From: Chitinophagaceae bacterium
GTDB taxonomy: Bacteria; Bacteroidota; Bacteroidia; Chitinophagales; Chitinophagaceae
Assembly: GCA_025363355.1 (NCBI GenBank)
Contig: JANYEB010000030.1
Location: forward strand, 1-33,723
Length of the DNA stretch: 33,723 nt
Reading direction: 5' to 3'
Below are positions 8,638 to 18,500 of this stretch, piece after piece; the stretch's first letter is position 1; each line of letters starts with the position of its first letter. A model generated the notes under the pieces. That model was not told the origin of the DNA. It did not search any database and saw nothing but the letters and a program-made list of their open reading frames with translations. Position numbers and translations under genes: made by a program.

Positions 8638-8661
8638 AAAAGAGGCCTCGCCTCTTTTTTT
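8638..8661 (+). terminator. Rho-independent terminator after the tryptophan dioxygenase
   Basis: A 9-bp stem, AAAAGAGGC / GCCTCTTTT, closes a CTC loop and runs into a T tract. It begins 13 bases after the dioxygenase stop and separates that gene from the manganese operon. Its T tract directly abuts the proposed mntR promoter -33 box. Confidence 0.88.
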
Positions 8662-8697
8662 GTGCTTTGAATTAAATATTTTAGATTTGTCTAAAAT
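8659..8697 (+). promoter_or_regulatory. mntR promoter with overlapping DtxR/MntR-type operator
   Basis: TTTG (8659-8662), a 19-base spacer and TAGATTTG (8682-8689) match the Bacteroidota promoter consensus. The -7 element lies inside a perfect inverted repeat, ATTTTAGA-TTTG-TCTAAAAT (8678-8697). The half-sites TTAG/CTAA resemble those of DtxR-family operators. Binding of the encoded repressor here would cover the -7 box, so metal-dependent autorepression of mntR-mntH is the natural reading. The predicted leader is only about 10 nt. Confidence 0.62.
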
Positions 8698-8704
8698 TAT
8701 TTTT

Positions 8705-9376
8705 GTGAGCCAACATTTTTCAATTGCTGAAGAAAATTATATAAAAATTATTTATCATTTGCAACAAACAGATGATAATGTTAATACCAATGAAGTTGCA
8801 GCAGCACTAAATACTAAAGCTGCTTCTGTAACAGATATGCTTAAAAAGTTGAAGCAAAAAAAAATACTCAACTATGAAAAATATCAAGGATTTAGATTGA
8901 GTGAAGCTGGAGAAAAAATTGCTTTAGCCATCATTCGTAAGCATCGCTTGTGGGAATTTTTTTTAGTAGAAAAATTGCAATTTGGTTGGGATGAGGTGCA
9001 TGAAGTTGCAGAAGAGTTAGAGCATATTACCAGTAAAAAATTAATTGATAGATTAGATGTTTTTTTGGGCAATCCAAAGTTCGATCCTCACGGAGATCCA
9101 ATACCAGATTCTAATGGAAAATTACCACATCAACCACAAATAAATTTAATTGATTTAGCTTTAAATAAACTTGCTGAAGTGTCAGCAGTTGGTAGTCAGA
9201 GTAAAGAATTGCTAGATCTTTTAAAACATAAAAAAATTAGAATTGGAACACAGCTTGAAGTAAATAAAAAGTTTGCATTCGATCATTCAATTGAAATAAA
9301 AATTGTTGGACAAACATCTTTTAATATTAGTCAGCAACTTGCACAAACCCTTTTTGTAAAACCCTTGAACAAATAA
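8705..9376 (+). CDS. mntR: Manganese-dependent DtxR/MntR-family transcriptional repressor
   Basis: I chose the GTG at 8705, giving 223 aa that begin MSQHFSIAEENYIKIIYHL as in relatives; the longer frame from a TTG at 8660 starts inside the terminator. Domains: winged helix-turn-helix (residues 5-70, with TNEVAAALNTKAASVTDMLKKL as the DNA-reading part), dimerisation/metal domain (75-140), and a C-terminal FeoA/SH3-like domain (about 150-223). Metal ligands by alignment from memory: His80, Glu103, Glu106 and His107. Glu103 sits where iron-type DtxR has Cys102, as in manganese-type MntR, but Asn11 replaces the MntR Asp8. The repressor is expected to bind Mn(II) when it is plentiful and shut off uptake. 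It is followed after one base by an Nramp transporter gene, so the two are translated as a unit. Confidence 0.9.
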   Translation: MSQHFSIAEENYIKIIYHLQQTDDNVNTNEVAAALNTKAASVTDMLKKLKQKKILNYEKYQGFRLSEAGEKIALAIIRKHRLWEFFLVEKLQFGWDEVHEVAEELEHITSKKLIDRLDVFLGNPKFDPHGDPIPDSNGKLPHQPQINLIDLALNKLAEVSAVGSQSKELLDLLKHKKIRIGTQLEVNKKFAFDHSIEIKIVGQTSFNISQQLAQTLFVKPLNK

Positions 9377-9377
9377 A

Positions 9378-11264
9378 ATGGTAAACATATTTCGGTCTGA
9401 AAATTCTTTAAGCGAAGTTCACGAAACCGTTGATACCACTGTGCCACGAAAGGGAATTAAAAAATTTTTAGCCTTCATTGGTCCAGCATATTTAGTTAGT
9501 GTTGGTTATATGGATCCTGGCAATTGGGCTACAGATTTACAAGGTGGTGCAAAGTTTGGGTATCAACTAATTTGGGTTTTATTGATGAGCAATTTAATGG
9601 CTTTATTGCTGCAAAGTTTAGCTGCAAGATTGGGCATTGTTAGGCGAAGAGATTTGGCACAAGCAAACAGAGAAGCATATCCACCAGTAGTAAATTTTTG
9701 TTTATACATTTTAGCAGAAATTGCTATTGCAGCTTGCGACCTTGCAGAGGTTTTAGGAATGGCTTTGGGCATTCATTTATTGTTTCCCTCAATACCATTG
9801 TTAGCAGGTGTTGGCATCACAGTTTTAGATACACTTTTACTGTTGTGGTTGCAAAGTTTTGGTATAAGAAAACTAGAGGCTTTCATATTTGCTTTGGTCT
9901 TAATAATTGGCGGTTGTTTTTTTATAGAAATATTTTTAGCAAAGCCCAATATGGCTGCTGTAGCAGTTGGATTTATTCCAACAAAATTAAATAAAGAAGC
10001 ACTGTATATTGCTGTTGGAATTATTGGTGCAACAGTAATGCCTCATAACTTATACCTGCATAGTGCATTGGTGCAAACAAGAAAAATTGGCGACGATAAA
10101 ATCAGTATAAAAAAGGCTTTGAGATTTAATTTAATTGATAGTACGATTGCTTTGAATGCTGCTTTTTTTGTGAATGCTGCAATATTAATTTTGGCAGCTT
10201 CTACATTCTATATTTCTGGTCATTCCAGTGTTGCAAAAATTGAAGATGCTCATCATTTATTAGATGGCTTATTAGGAACAAAAATGGCTCCATTGCTTTT
10301 TGCAATTGCATTAATTGCTGCTGGTCAAAGCAGCACTGTTACTGGCACATTAGCTGGACAAATTGTGATGGAAGGTTATCTTAAATTAAGAATTAATCCT
10401 TGGTTAAGAAGATTGATAACAAGGTTGATTGCTATTATACCAGCAGTGCTTGTAATTGTTATTTATGGAGATGAAAAAATCGATGCGTTGCTAGTATTAA
10501 GTCAAGTTGTATTAAGTGTTCAGCTTGGGTTTGCAGTGATTCCTTTAATACATTTTGTTAGCGATAAAAAAACAATGGGAGAGTTTGCAATAAAACCTTT
10601 AACCCAAATAACAGCATGGCTTGTAGCTATTATATTAGTTGGATTAAATATTAATATGGTAATAGAACAAGCCAAAGATTTATTTAAAGAAGAAGGAATG
10701 ATCGGTTGGAAAATAGCAGTTGTAGTTTTTATGTTATTGTTCGTTTTATTATTTTTTGCAATGACATTTTTACCCATCATTAAAAAGAATTTAGAGAAAA
10801 ATTCCAGCAAAATTCATAGCGATATAAAAGAACTTTCAAACCTGCAAATTCAGTCATTCAATAAAATTGCTGTGGCTTTAGATTTTAGTGTTAATGACGA
10901 AAAATTAATAGCAAATGCATTGTCTCAGGGTGGGAGAGAAGCAACTTATATTTTACTTCATATTGTTGAAAGTGCTTCTGCAAAATATCTTGGAAAGGAT
11001 ACAGATGATGAGGAAACAAGAATCGATAAACAACGATTAATTAGTTATTCTAATCAGCTAAAGAGTCTTACCTATAATGTTGAAATTTTTATTGGTTATA
11101 GAAATAGAATAAATGAAATTGTTAGAATAGTTGAAGAGAGTAATGCTGATATGCTTGTGATGGGTGCCCATCATCATACAGGATTAAAAGATTATTTGTT
11201 TGGAGAAACGATTGATGCTGTTAGGCATAAATTAAAAATTCCAGTACTAATTATAAACTCATAA
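9378..11264 (+). CDS. mntH: Nramp-family manganese/divalent metal transporter with C-terminal universal stress domain
   Basis: The product is 628 aa, against about 400-450 for a plain MntH, because a UspA-like domain is fused at about residues 495-628. The Nramp part has about 11 membrane helices and the metal-site motifs: DPGN at 46-49 in helix 1 (GYMDPGNWATD) and MPHN at 221-224 in helix 6, as in proton-coupled Mn(II)/Fe(II) importers of the inner membrane. The Usp part begins KIAVALDFSVND and ends MGAHHHTGLKDYLFGETIDA then KLKIPVLIINS. Its nucleotide loop departs from the ATP-binding form G-2x-G-9x-G-S/T, with His in place of the second Gly. The gene starts one base after mntR. The fusion would place a regulatory domain in the cytoplasm next to the transporter; that role is inferred. 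Confidence 0.93.
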   Translation: MVNIFRSENSLSEVHETVDTTVPRKGIKKFLAFIGPAYLVSVGYMDPGNWATDLQGGAKFGYQLIWVLLMSNLMALLLQSLAARLGIVRRRDLAQANREAYPPVVNFCLYILAEIAIAACDLAEVLGMALGIHLLFPSIPLLAGVGITVLDTLLLLWLQSFGIRKLEAFIFALVLIIGGCFFIEIFLAKPNMAAVAVGFIPTKLNKEALYIAVGIIGATVMPHNLYLHSALVQTRKIGDDKISIKKALRFNLIDSTIALNAAFFVNAAILILAASTFYISGHSSVAKIEDAHHLLDGLLGTKMAPLLFAIALIAAGQSSTVTGTLAGQIVMEGYLKLRINPWLRRLITRLIAIIPAVLVIVIYGDEKIDALLVLSQVVLSVQLGFAVIPLIHFVSDKKTMGEFAIKPLTQITAWLVAIILVGLNINMVIEQAKDLFKEEGMIGWKIAVVVFMLLFVLLFFAMTFLPIIKKNLEKNSSKIHSDIKELSNLQIQSFNKIAVALDFSVNDEKLIANALSQGGREATYILLHIVESASAKYLGKDTDDEETRIDKQRLISYSNQLKSLTYNVEIFIGYRNRINEIVRIVEESNADMLVMGAHHHTGLKDYLFGETIDAVRHKLKIPVLIINS

Positions 11265-11318
11265 CACATCTTCATATCGCCATCATTTTAAGTTTCAATA
11301 TTTTTTCTATATTGCAAC

Positions 11319-12335
11319 GTGTTTAAAAAATTACATCCTTTAGCATTTTGGTTCTTAGTTGTGTTATCAATAATACTTACTGGGATTAGTGGCTTTATGC
11401 TTATTGAAGGATTTAGTTTTTTTGATGCATTGTATATGACAGTTATCACTGTTACAACTATTGGCTACAGTGAAACAAACCAACTTAGCCCAATTGGCAG
11501 GGCTTTCAATATTTGCTTTATAGTTACTTCTTTTTCTATTTTCACTTATGCATTTGCAACTATTACACGTTATGTAACAAGTGGCGAAATGCAGTTTTAC
11601 TTCAAAAACAAAAAGCTTATGAAACAAGTTGATGCTTTAAATAATCATGTAATTATTTGTGGTTTTGGTAGAAATGGTCAGCAAGCTGCACGAACACTTC
11701 GTGCTCATAAATTAGATTTTATTGTGATTGATAGTAGAAGTGAGATGATTGATTTGTGGTTTCAGCACGAAGGAGGTGAATTACTTTATATAGTTGGCGA
11801 TGCAACTGATGATTCTATTTTAAAAAAAGCAGGAATTGAAAAGGCAGATAGTTTGGTTTGTGCCTTGCCCGATGATGCCAATAATGTGTTCATTGTTTTA
11901 TCTGCAAGAACATTAAATCCTAACTTAAAAATTATTAGTCGAGCATCAAAACATACATCTATCAACAAATTAAAAACTGCTGGTGCAAATAGCATTAGCA
12001 TGCCAGAACTTTTGGGTGGAATTTTTATGGCAACTCAAGTTAGCAAGCCTGATGTAATTGAGTTTATTGAGTATTTAACAGGTGATGAAGGCGAAAGTAT
12101 CAATATTGAAAGTATAGCTTACGACAAGCTGCCTCCAAATATTAGAGATACAAGCTTAAAAACTATTATGGATTGGAAGAAAACTGGAGTGACTTGCATT
12201 GGTATTAAAGATGAATTAGGAAAGTTTCTAATAAACCCCAATGCAGATATAACCATAACAACAGGAATGAAGGTTATCGTACTTGGAAACAAACAACAGA
12301 TAAATGCAATGAAGCATAATGTAGGCGAAGATTAG
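11319..12335 (+). CDS. Two-helix potassium channel with RCK/TrkA-N regulatory domain
   Basis: The product is 338 aa from a GTG start at 11319, since no in-frame ATG precedes the first membrane helix. Helix 1 spans about residues 8-29, the pore helix and selectivity filter follow (VITVTTIGYSE, filter T46-T47-I48-G49-Y50), and helix 2 is near 64-86. A cytoplasmic RCK domain starts at about 108 with a Rossmann motif (HVIICGFGRNGQQAARTL, GxGxxG) and GDATDDSILKKAGIEKAD, followed by a TrkA-C-like segment. This is the layout of MthK/GsuK-type ligand-gated K+ channels. The gap from mntH is 54 bases with no terminator seen, so read-through from the manganese operon is possible. Confidence 0.93.
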   Translation: MFKKLHPLAFWFLVVLSIILTGISGFMLIEGFSFFDALYMTVITVTTIGYSETNQLSPIGRAFNICFIVTSFSIFTYAFATITRYVTSGEMQFYFKNKKLMKQVDALNNHVIICGFGRNGQQAARTLRAHKLDFIVIDSRSEMIDLWFQHEGGELLYIVGDATDDSILKKAGIEKADSLVCALPDDANNVFIVLSARTLNPNLKIISRASKHTSINKLKTAGANSISMPELLGGIFMATQVSKPDVIEFIEYLTGDEGESINIESIAYDKLPPNIRDTSLKTIMDWKKTGVTCIGIKDELGKFLINPNADITITTGMKVIVLGNKQQINAMKHNVGED

Positions 12336-12358
12336 ACAAAAAATCTCAAAATTAGTTG

Positions 12359-12402
12359 CCCCAACCTTTTTCATTGTAAATGTGGTATATATGAAATTGG
12401 GG
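12359..12402 (+). other. Bulged stem-loop in the spacer after the potassium channel
   Basis: CCCCAA plus TTTCAT on the left (12359-12364 and 12369-12374, separated by CCTT) pair with contiguous ATGAAATTGGGG on the right (12391-12402), leaving a 16-base loop. No T tract follows, so it is not a standard terminator. It may end the channel transcript or structure the long leader of the giant gene. The rest of the 254-base spacer (12336-12589) is AT-rich, with no gene and no convincing promoter match. Confidence 0.4.
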
Positions 12403-12589
12403 TAGTAGCGGGTAATTTTTAAAATAACTTTAGGAGTATCTTTTTTAGGAACTTTTGAACGTATTTGTTTTTCGATTATTGTTTTAACTGTAAAAGTTTT
12501 GTTAAATTACCTTATTTTTACCTCTCAAAATATTAAGTTTTAAATATTAAATTGTTAGGCATTGTCTAACACCATTAATTCTATTACAA

Positions 12590-15500
12590 ATGATTAAGAA
12601 CACTACCTCGTTTTTTGTAAAAAAAAGTAGCTTTTTATTAGTTCTGTTATTCACTTTTATGTGTAGCACTGCAATCTCTCAGATTGACATTACACTTGGA
12701 ACAGGAACAGCTACTAATACAGCAACCACTTATCCTTGCCCCTTACAGGATAACTATGAAGGCAGTAGAGCTCAGTTTTTGTTTCGAGCTGCTGAGCTAA
12801 AAACAGCAGGTATGGATTCTGGAAAAATATTTTCAATCAAATTCAACGTAACTAGTTTAAATACTTTTAGTGGACAAATAGATTCACTGAAAATTTTGAT
12901 GGGTCACACCACTACTACTGCTCTAAACGCAACAGCTTGGGTGCCAGATGCTACTCAGCAAGTGTATGGTGCAGTAAATTATACGCCAACTGTTGGTATC
13001 AATACTTTAACTTTTACTACTCCATTTGATTGGAACGGTACTAGCAATATTATTATTCAAATTTGCAATGGTGCAACTGGTAGTGTTTTTACAGACAACG
13101 TATCTGTAACACAAAGTACTACTACCTTTAACTCATCACATACAAGAGTACAAGATGCAAATCCTGCAATGTGTGCAACAGTAACAACAACAAATACAGG
13201 TACTCAAACATTACGTCCTAACTTCACTTTTTCGTGGTTGCCAAAATTACTTTGCTCTGGTACACCAACTATTGGTGCAGCCAGTGCAACTCCATCAAAT
13301 GTGTGTTTTGGACAAAATGTAACGCTAACTGTTGCTGGTGTTCCTATAGCTTCTGGTTTTACTTACGAATGGCAAAGTGCCACGAGTGCAGCTGGTCCTT
13401 TTGTAGCTATTCCTGGTGGAAGTACAAAAACTTTTGTAACAACACAAACTGCCAATACTTGGTATCAAATAAAAATTGTTTGTACAAATACAAATGACTC
13501 GGTTTACTCAAATGTTGTTGCTGTTACAACACCTACTTTATTAGGGGGTGTTTATACAATAGATAATCAACCTACAACCTACCCAACAGGTACAAGTTTC
13601 AAAAACTTTAATGCTGCATATAATGCAATGAAGTGTGGAATCATTAGTCCAGTTGTTTTTAATGTTGTTTCAGGAACAGGACCTTATGTTGAACAATTAA
13701 TTATTAATGGAAAAATTCCTGGTTCTTCTCCAACTAATACTATAACTTTTAATGGTAATGGTAATGCCATACAATTTGCAGGCACTACCACAAACGAAAG
13801 AGCGATCATAAAATTGAAAGGGGCTAAATATTTTATTTTTGATAGTTTAAAAGTTGATGCAAGTGTTGGTACTTATGGAATAGGGTTTCATTTAACCAAT
13901 AATGCAGATTCTAATATTATTCGTAAATGTTCTATCTTCTCCTCAACAGCTAATACAACTGCTGGTAGCACAGCTGGTATAGCCATTAGTGGTGCTGATA
14001 ATAATGCTGTGGGTTTAGGAGCAACTTTATGTGACAATAATGCAATTATTAGCAATACAATTATTGGTGGATATTATGGTATTACTCAAACTGCTGACTT
14101 TGCTGGTGGTGCTAATGGAGGTAACATAATTACTGGCAATAACATTAAGGATTTTTATCGTTATGGTATTTACACCAATGGTAGCTACAACTGTATAGTG
14201 GATCATAACAAAATTAGCCGTCCAACACGTGCAACACTTGGAGCTTTTGATGGTATCTATTTTACAGGTCAAAGTAATAATGCTCACGTGTTTAGAAATA
14301 GAATATTTTCTCCGTTTAAAGCTGTGCCAACTAATAATGGTGCTGCAATTGGTATTAATTTAGATAATGCCTCTGCCTCTTCAACAAACGATTATCTTAT
14401 TGATAATAATTTGATCTATGATTTTGTACATACAGGTGCACAAGTTGGTATCAATAACAACGCTTCTGCAAACGTTCAAATCATACATAATACAATTTCT
14501 TTAGACGATGATGCATCCACAGGAGCTACAACTTGTAGAGGTTATAGCCAAAGTGGAGCAGGTGCAGTAAGTGTTGTTTTTTTTAACAACCTTATCACTG
14601 TGAGTAGAGGTGGTACTGGCACTAAGCATTGCATATATATTGCTTCTGGTTCGCCAGCTCCTGTTGCTGGTGATAATAATGATTACTATATGGATGCTGC
14701 TGCTGGTAGCAATCATATTGGGTTTTACACAGCTAATAGAACTAATTTATCTGATTGGCAAGGTATAATGTTACCTTTTAGTGTAGATCAAAATTCACTA
14801 TCTATTCAGCCAGTTTATTATCAACCATTGCCTGCAAGTGATACTAGTAATTATCACCCTACAAATGCAGCTATGGATAATCATGGAGTTAATTTAGGAG
14901 TTCCTTCTACCTACGATTTAGATAGTTTAACAAGAGACCCTTTAACACCAGATATTGGAGCATTTGAATTCGTTCCGCCACCTTGTGTTCCTGGTTCTTT
15001 GAATGGAGTTACTCAAATAAGAATATTTAATAAATTAGTACTTAGTGATACTACTGTCTGCGAAAACACACCTGTTAAGTTAAGTGTAAAAGTTGTTGGT
15101 CCTTATGGTTCTGCACAGACTTTTCAATGGGAACGTGTTAAAAACTTAGCAAATACACCAGATACTTTTGGTGCACCAATGTTATTGCCAGATACATTAT
15201 TCAATACCAATGATACTAGCTATTACTACAGATGTAAAATATCTTGTTTAGGAGTTGATTTTTATACTGATTGGAGATTGTTGAATTCTATTTCTTCTAT
15301 GCCAGCAGGAAATTACTCTATTAATTCTAGTTATCCATTCCCTCCATTGATAGACTCTAACTACGTACCAGGTTTTACTGGTGCTGATTTTAGAAACTAT
15401 AAAAGTGCAGTTAATGCTATGCGTTATTGCGGTATTAAAGGAACTGGCGATGTTATATTTACAGTAGTGCCTACAACTGGGCCTTATGTAGAACAGGTTA

Positions 15501-18500
15501 GAATTGACAGCGTTGCTGGTGCTAACGTTAATCGTCAAGTTAGATTTAAAGGAAGTAATACAACACTAATATTCCCTGTTGCATTGCCTACAGCTAGTAA
15601 CGACAGAGCTGTTATTAAATTAACTAGAGCCGATTTTATTAATTTCGATAGCATTGTAATTGATGCATCAGCTGGTGCTACTTATGGCTATGGAGTTCAA
15701 TTAGTAAATAATGCAGATTCTAATACTGTTACAAACTGTACCATTTCTGCAAATGCAACTGCAGTAAACCAAAACTTTGCTGGTATAGTTGTAAATGCTG
15801 CTGATGCTGGTATTACAACTCCGGGCAACACATTGTGCGATGGAAATATTTTTGAAGGAAATACTATTACAGGAGGTTATTATGGAATAACATTAGTTGG
15901 TTCTGCAGCTAATCCAATTGATGGTAATAAAGTGTCTAAAAATAATATCTCAGATTTCTATAATACTGGTGTGTACCTTGCTGGTGCTAGAAATACTATT
16001 ATTGATGGTAATACTTTCTCTCGTCCAACAAGAACATCTGTTGGTGTTGGTACAGGTGTAAGTTTAACAGCTGTTGTATCACTTGCAACCACAATTTCAA
16101 ATAATAGATTTACCAATTTTTATGGTGGTCAACCAACTGGTGTAACTGGCACTTATGGTGTAAGTATTAATGGTGTTGATGCAACTCCTGGAAATGAAAA
16201 TAGAGTTTTCAATAACGCATTTTATAATTTAAATGGGTTAGGCTTTGCTTATGCACTTTATAATAATGGTTCAGATAATGTATTGTATCATCATAATTCA
16301 ATCTCTTTAGATAATCCAACTGTAGTATCTACTGGCATTGGTGCTGGATTCTATCAAACAGTTACTGCACTTGGTATTCAATTTAAAAATAATATCGTTA
16401 ATGTAACAAGAGGTGGTATTGCTGCTAAATATTGTATTAACTTAAATACTGCTGCTTCTGCTGCTGGTTTCGAAACTAACAATAACGTTTTATATATTGA
16501 TGGTGCTGTAACTAATGGACACATTGGTTATCTAAGCACAAACAAAACAACATTTGCATCTTGGCAAACTGCTCAGGCTCCAAAATTTGATAGTTTATCT
16601 TTCAATTATGATCCTTTATTCACAGATATTACCACTGGAAATTTAAAACCTCAGTTTTATGTAATAGATAATAAAGGTGAAGATGTAGGAATCACAACTG
16701 ATATATTAGGTTTGCCACGTCCTACAATTCCTGGTAACTTACCAGATATTGGAGCTTGGGAATTTACAGCTGCAACTTGTCCTACACCTTTGTTGGCAGG
16801 AACTGCAACTGTTACTCCATCATCAGGACTTTGTTTAGAAGCTCCAATAAGATTAAACTTAACCGGCAATTCTCCTGTTGGCCAAATTAATTTTCAATGG
16901 CAAGATTCAATCGCTAATGGAACTTGGCAAAATTTAGGTCCAGTTAAATATTCTCCAATATATGATACACTTACTTCTGTAAGAAATTACTATCGTTGTA
17001 TTGTAACTTGTGCTGCAACTGGTGCTACAACAACTTCAACTGTTGCTGTCGAGAATTTGAACCCACTACTGCCTTTAGGTACTTATACAATAGATAACAC
17101 AATACCAACAACTCCGATTGTATTTCCAAATACAACACATCTTCCTGGAGATAATTTCAATTCATTTGCTGATGCAGTAACTGCTATGCAATGTGGTATT
17201 TTAGGTTCAGTTGTTTTCGATGTTAAAATTGGAACTGGGTCATACAATGAGCAAGTTAGAATTCCATATATCGCAGGTTCATCTGCTTCAAAAACCATTA
17301 CTTTCCAAGGAAGTGGTGGTGTTGCTACTGACAAAATACTTACTTATGCAAATGCAGATGCTATTAATAACTATGTACTTCGTTTTGATAGTTGCACTTA
17401 CGTAACATTTAAAGATTTAACAATTGAAAATACAAATGCCACTTTTGGTAGAGTAATTGATTTTGTTGTTCGTGCATCTAACGACAGAGTATTAAACTGT
17501 ATCGTTAAAACACCATTAACTACATTAACTGCAAATACACAAGCTGCAATATTCTCTAGCCCAACAAAAGGAACTAATTTAACCATAAAAGGTAACACTA
17601 TTACAGGTGGTGCAAATGGAGTTTACTTTAGAGGAACATCTGGAAGCCTAACAAACGTAGTTGCAACTTATGGTCATTTAATTGATAGTAATAATATCTC
17701 TGCTCAGTATGGTGCTGGCATTTTTGCAGAATTTTCTTTAGGATTACAAATTAGCAAAAATCACATTTCTTACAATACGCCATCGGCAAATGCTACTGCT
17801 GGTATTTATGCAAACTATTGCGATTCTGGATTTAACTTAGTTAATAATAGAATTGATATTAACAACACAACTGCTGCAATAGAAGGTATTCATATACAAA
17901 ATACAGCCAATGGAACTAAAGCTGGAACTTGTTTGGTAAATGGAAATGAAGTGTATGCAGATAATGCCAACACTGGCAAAATAAATGGTATTTATATAAC
18001 TAGTTCTAATTACGTAGATGTAAAAAACAATGTAATAGCTGTTAACAGTGGCGATAGCACTGCTACGTATGGCCTAGTTGGTCTTAATAACACAGGTAAC
18101 GTAAGCTACTACCATAATAGTGTTAGTGTTACTGCTCTTGGTACTAAAACAGCTGCTGCACAACTAACACAAACAGCAACTGGTGCTTATAAATTAACTA
18201 ACAATATATTTTCTAATACTGGAGGTGGTAGAGCAATGTATCAAAGCAATTTGGCAAACTTTACTTCAGACTATAATATGCTTTACACCACAGGTACTAA
18301 TTTAATTGTAGCTGCTGCTGTTAATTATCCATCTATTACAGCTTGGGTAAAAGCTTCTGGTAGAGACAAATGGTCAATGGTTTATGCACCTGCATTTGTA
18401 AGCAATCAAGATCTACATCCTGATATTGCAAATGAAAATTCTTGGGCAATGCAGGGTAGAGCCATTCAAATAAAAGGAAATGTTACAGATATTAATGGAA

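Noticed and set aside
12553-12571. Second MntR operator before the first giant gene (TTAG...CTAA)
   Set aside because: The half-sites are separated by seven bases instead of six as at mntR, the outer bases do not match, and no metal link is evident.
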